From the IMG/VR virus record IMGVR_UViG_3300001748_000033, positions 1 through 22,419 of that record: DNA of 22,419 nucleotides; one strand, given 5' to 3'. The DNA is from a virus. Numbering within the stretch: the first letter of the stretch is position 1; each line of letters begins with the position of its first letter. The position numbers and the translations under genes are program-made. Of the stretch, positions 21,207 to 22,419 are shown piece by piece. A model generated the notes under the pieces. The model made no database searches. It was not told where the DNA came from and saw nothing but the letters and a program-made list of their open reading frames with translations.

Positions 21207-22235
21207 ATGTCTGATCAAGACCAACATGTTGAGCTTCCGGTCGATGAGTCTATCGAGGAAGCTAGTGCTGCGAAGATGCCTGTAGGTACTGAGGCAGATT
21301 CAATTGCGTCTGTAGACAAGACGGATACTACTAAGAAGGCTCCCGCTCGTAAAGGGGATACCGGAAAGCAAGATCCGATGCCGAAGACCAAAGCAGGAAT
21401 GCTCAACGCTATGTATGGCAAGATGGCTGGTATGAAAAAAGACCAACTGACTGCTATGTACAGCAAGATGCAAGAAGAAGTCGATCTGGATGACGAAGAA
21501 GCCATTGAGCTTCCTGAGTTCTCTTACACCGACGAGCTTGATGCACTTGTTGAAAGCGAAGCAACATTGTCTGATGAGTTCAAAGCGAAGACTGCTGTGA
21601 TCTTTGAAACGGCTATTCGTTCTAAGCTGTCTGAAGAAATTCAGCGCTTGGAAGATGAATATCAAACTCGCCTCGACGAAGAACTGGACGCTACGCGCAC
21701 AGACCTTGTTGAGAAAGTTGATAGCTACCTCAACTACGTTGTTGAAAATTGGATGGAGCAAAACAAACTCGCTGTTGAGACTGGTCTGCGCACTGAAATC
21801 GCTGAAGATTTCATGGGCAAACTGAAGGACCTGTTCCTTGAGTCTTACATCGAAGTGCCTGAGTCCAAGATTGACCTAGTTGATGAACTTGCTGAGCAAG
21901 TTGAAGAGCTTGAAGAAAAACTCAATGCTCAAACTGCTGACGTTCTTGCAATGAACGAAACGCTTGAGGCTTACATGCGCGAAGCTGTAATCCGTGAAGC
22001 TGCTCGTGACCTTGCAGAAACTCAAGTAGAAAAACTCAAGTCTCTTGTTGAGTCTCTTGACTTTGAAGACGAAGAAACTTTCGCACAAAAGGTGAAAACT
22101 GTGAAAGAGTCTTACTTCAAGAAAGAAGTGAAGAGTGAAGAAGAGATTGTTGAAGATTGGGAAGCAGATCAATCGCGCGAAGTTTCTAGCGTGATGGATA
22201 TGTACCTTAACGCAATTAAGAAATCCAATAAGTAA
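21207..22235 (+). CDS. gp22: Scaffold (prohead core) protein gp22
   Basis: The 342-residue product (T4 gp22: 269) lies between genes 21 and 23. It is acidic, almost wholly helical and rich in coiled-coil-type Glu/Leu stretches (LSEEIQRLEDEYQTRLDEEL; LVDELAEQVEELEEKLNAQ), as expected for the major scaffold. It forms the core on which gp23 assembles and is then cut to peptides by gp21. Fitting cleavage sites can be read at I16-E17-E18/A19, LVE116/S117, IRE264/A265 and LVE282/S283. A conserved KTKAGMLNAMYGKMAGMKKD segment (from about residue 58) is typical of marine T4-like gp22. AAGGAG lies eight bases before the ATG. Confidence 0.92.
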   Translation: MSDQDQHVELPVDESIEEASAAKMPVGTEADSIASVDKTDTTKKAPARKGDTGKQDPMPKTKAGMLNAMYGKMAGMKKDQLTAMYSKMQEEVDLDDEEAIELPEFSYTDELDALVESEATLSDEFKAKTAVIFETAIRSKLSEEIQRLEDEYQTRLDEELDATRTDLVEKVDSYLNYVVENWMEQNKLAVETGLRTEIAEDFMGKLKDLFLESYIEVPESKIDLVDELAEQVEELEEKLNAQTADVLAMNETLEAYMREAVIREAARDLAETQVEKLKSLVESLDFEDEETFAQKVKTVKESYFKKEVKSEEEIVEDWEADQSREVSSVMDMYLNAIKKSNK

Positions 22236-22246
22236 GGAGTACAACA

Positions 22247-22419
22247 ATGACTGTACAAGTGTCTTATGACAAACTGATGGAGAAGTGGGCTCCCGTTCTG
22301 AACGAAGAGTCTGCTGGCGCCATCAAAGATAACCATCGTCGCGCTGTGACGGCTGCTATTCTTGAGAACCAAGAAATGGCATTCCGTGAAGAAGCCGGCA
22401 TGCTGGCCGAAGCCCCCAC
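22247..22419 (+). CDS. gp23: Major capsid protein gp23, 5' part only
   Basis: Only the first 57 codons are inside the window; the frame is open at the right edge. The start ATG follows AAGGAG (22234-22239) by seven bases and gives MTVQVSYDKLMEKWAPVLNE, comparable to the T4 gp23 propeptide (KAELLNKWKPLLEGEG). Near the edge it reads MLAEAP, so L53-A54-E55/A56 is an excellent gp21 site at nearly the place where T4 gp23 is cut (after E65). The visible part is therefore essentially the delta-domain that is removed on maturation; the capsid fold lies beyond the window. Position after gene 22 supports the call. Confidence 0.92.
   Translation, partial: MTVQVSYDKLMEKWAPVLNEESAGAIKDNHRRAVTAAILENQEMAFREEAGMLAEAP

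Noticed and set aside
1-22419. tRNA genes, CRISPR arrays, insertion sequences or integrase/attachment sites
   Set aside because: No gap is long enough for a tRNA except 15345-15426, which holds a late promoter and leader; no spaced direct repeats, transposase or integrase motifs were seen.

Overview
This window is part of the structural and morphogenesis region of a T4-like myovirus (tailed, contractile-tail phage). All 22 genes read rightward, with no gap longer than about 80 bases. The backbone order 13-14-15 ... 16-17-18-19-20-67-(two small genes)-21-22-23 matches the T4 virion gene order. Five exact copies of the T4-type late promoter box TATAAATA sit in the intergenic gaps. The fibre-like proteins use modules that I associate with marine T4-like phages such as cyanophages and their relatives. 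The host cannot be read from the sequence: I see no tRNA, photosynthesis or other host-derived marker gene.

Layout: (1) 1-2926 holds three virion surface proteins: the 3' part of a beta-helix protein, a small beta-rich protein and a modular fibre-like protein. They occupy the place where T4 carries baseplate, short-tail-fibre and whisker genes. (2) 2932-5961 holds neck proteins gp13 and gp14 and tail terminator gp15. The gp15 here carries two extra C-terminal Ig-like domains. (3) 5970-13373 is a 7.4-kb block between genes 15 and 16 that T4 lacks. It encodes four fibre-like proteins sharing one N-terminal domain, one with an S74-type self-cleaving chaperone, followed by a 1360-residue protein made of Calx-beta-like repeats and a C-terminal Hint (intein/hedgehog-type) autoprocessing domain. 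(4) 13394-17698 holds both terminase subunits, tail sheath and tail tube, closed by a strong intrinsic terminator. (5) 17759-22419 holds portal, acidic core protein, a probable methyltransferase-like accessory gene, a small protein with an internal-protein-like capsid targeting sequence, prohead protease, scaffold and the start of the major capsid protein.

How it works together: gp20 portal, gp67-like core, gp22 scaffold and gp23 would form the prohead. gp21 would then cut these proteins at (I/L)-x-E/(A,S,G) sites, several of which can be read directly. gp16/gp17 fill the head, gp13/gp14 close it, and the gp18/gp19 tail capped by gp15 joins it. The fibre block probably decorates the tail or neck for host recognition.

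The least ordinary parts are the Hint-tailed repeat protein, the Ig-extended gp15, the methyltransferase-like gene plus its coupled capsid-targeted partner inside the head operon, and late promoters that nearly abut start codons.
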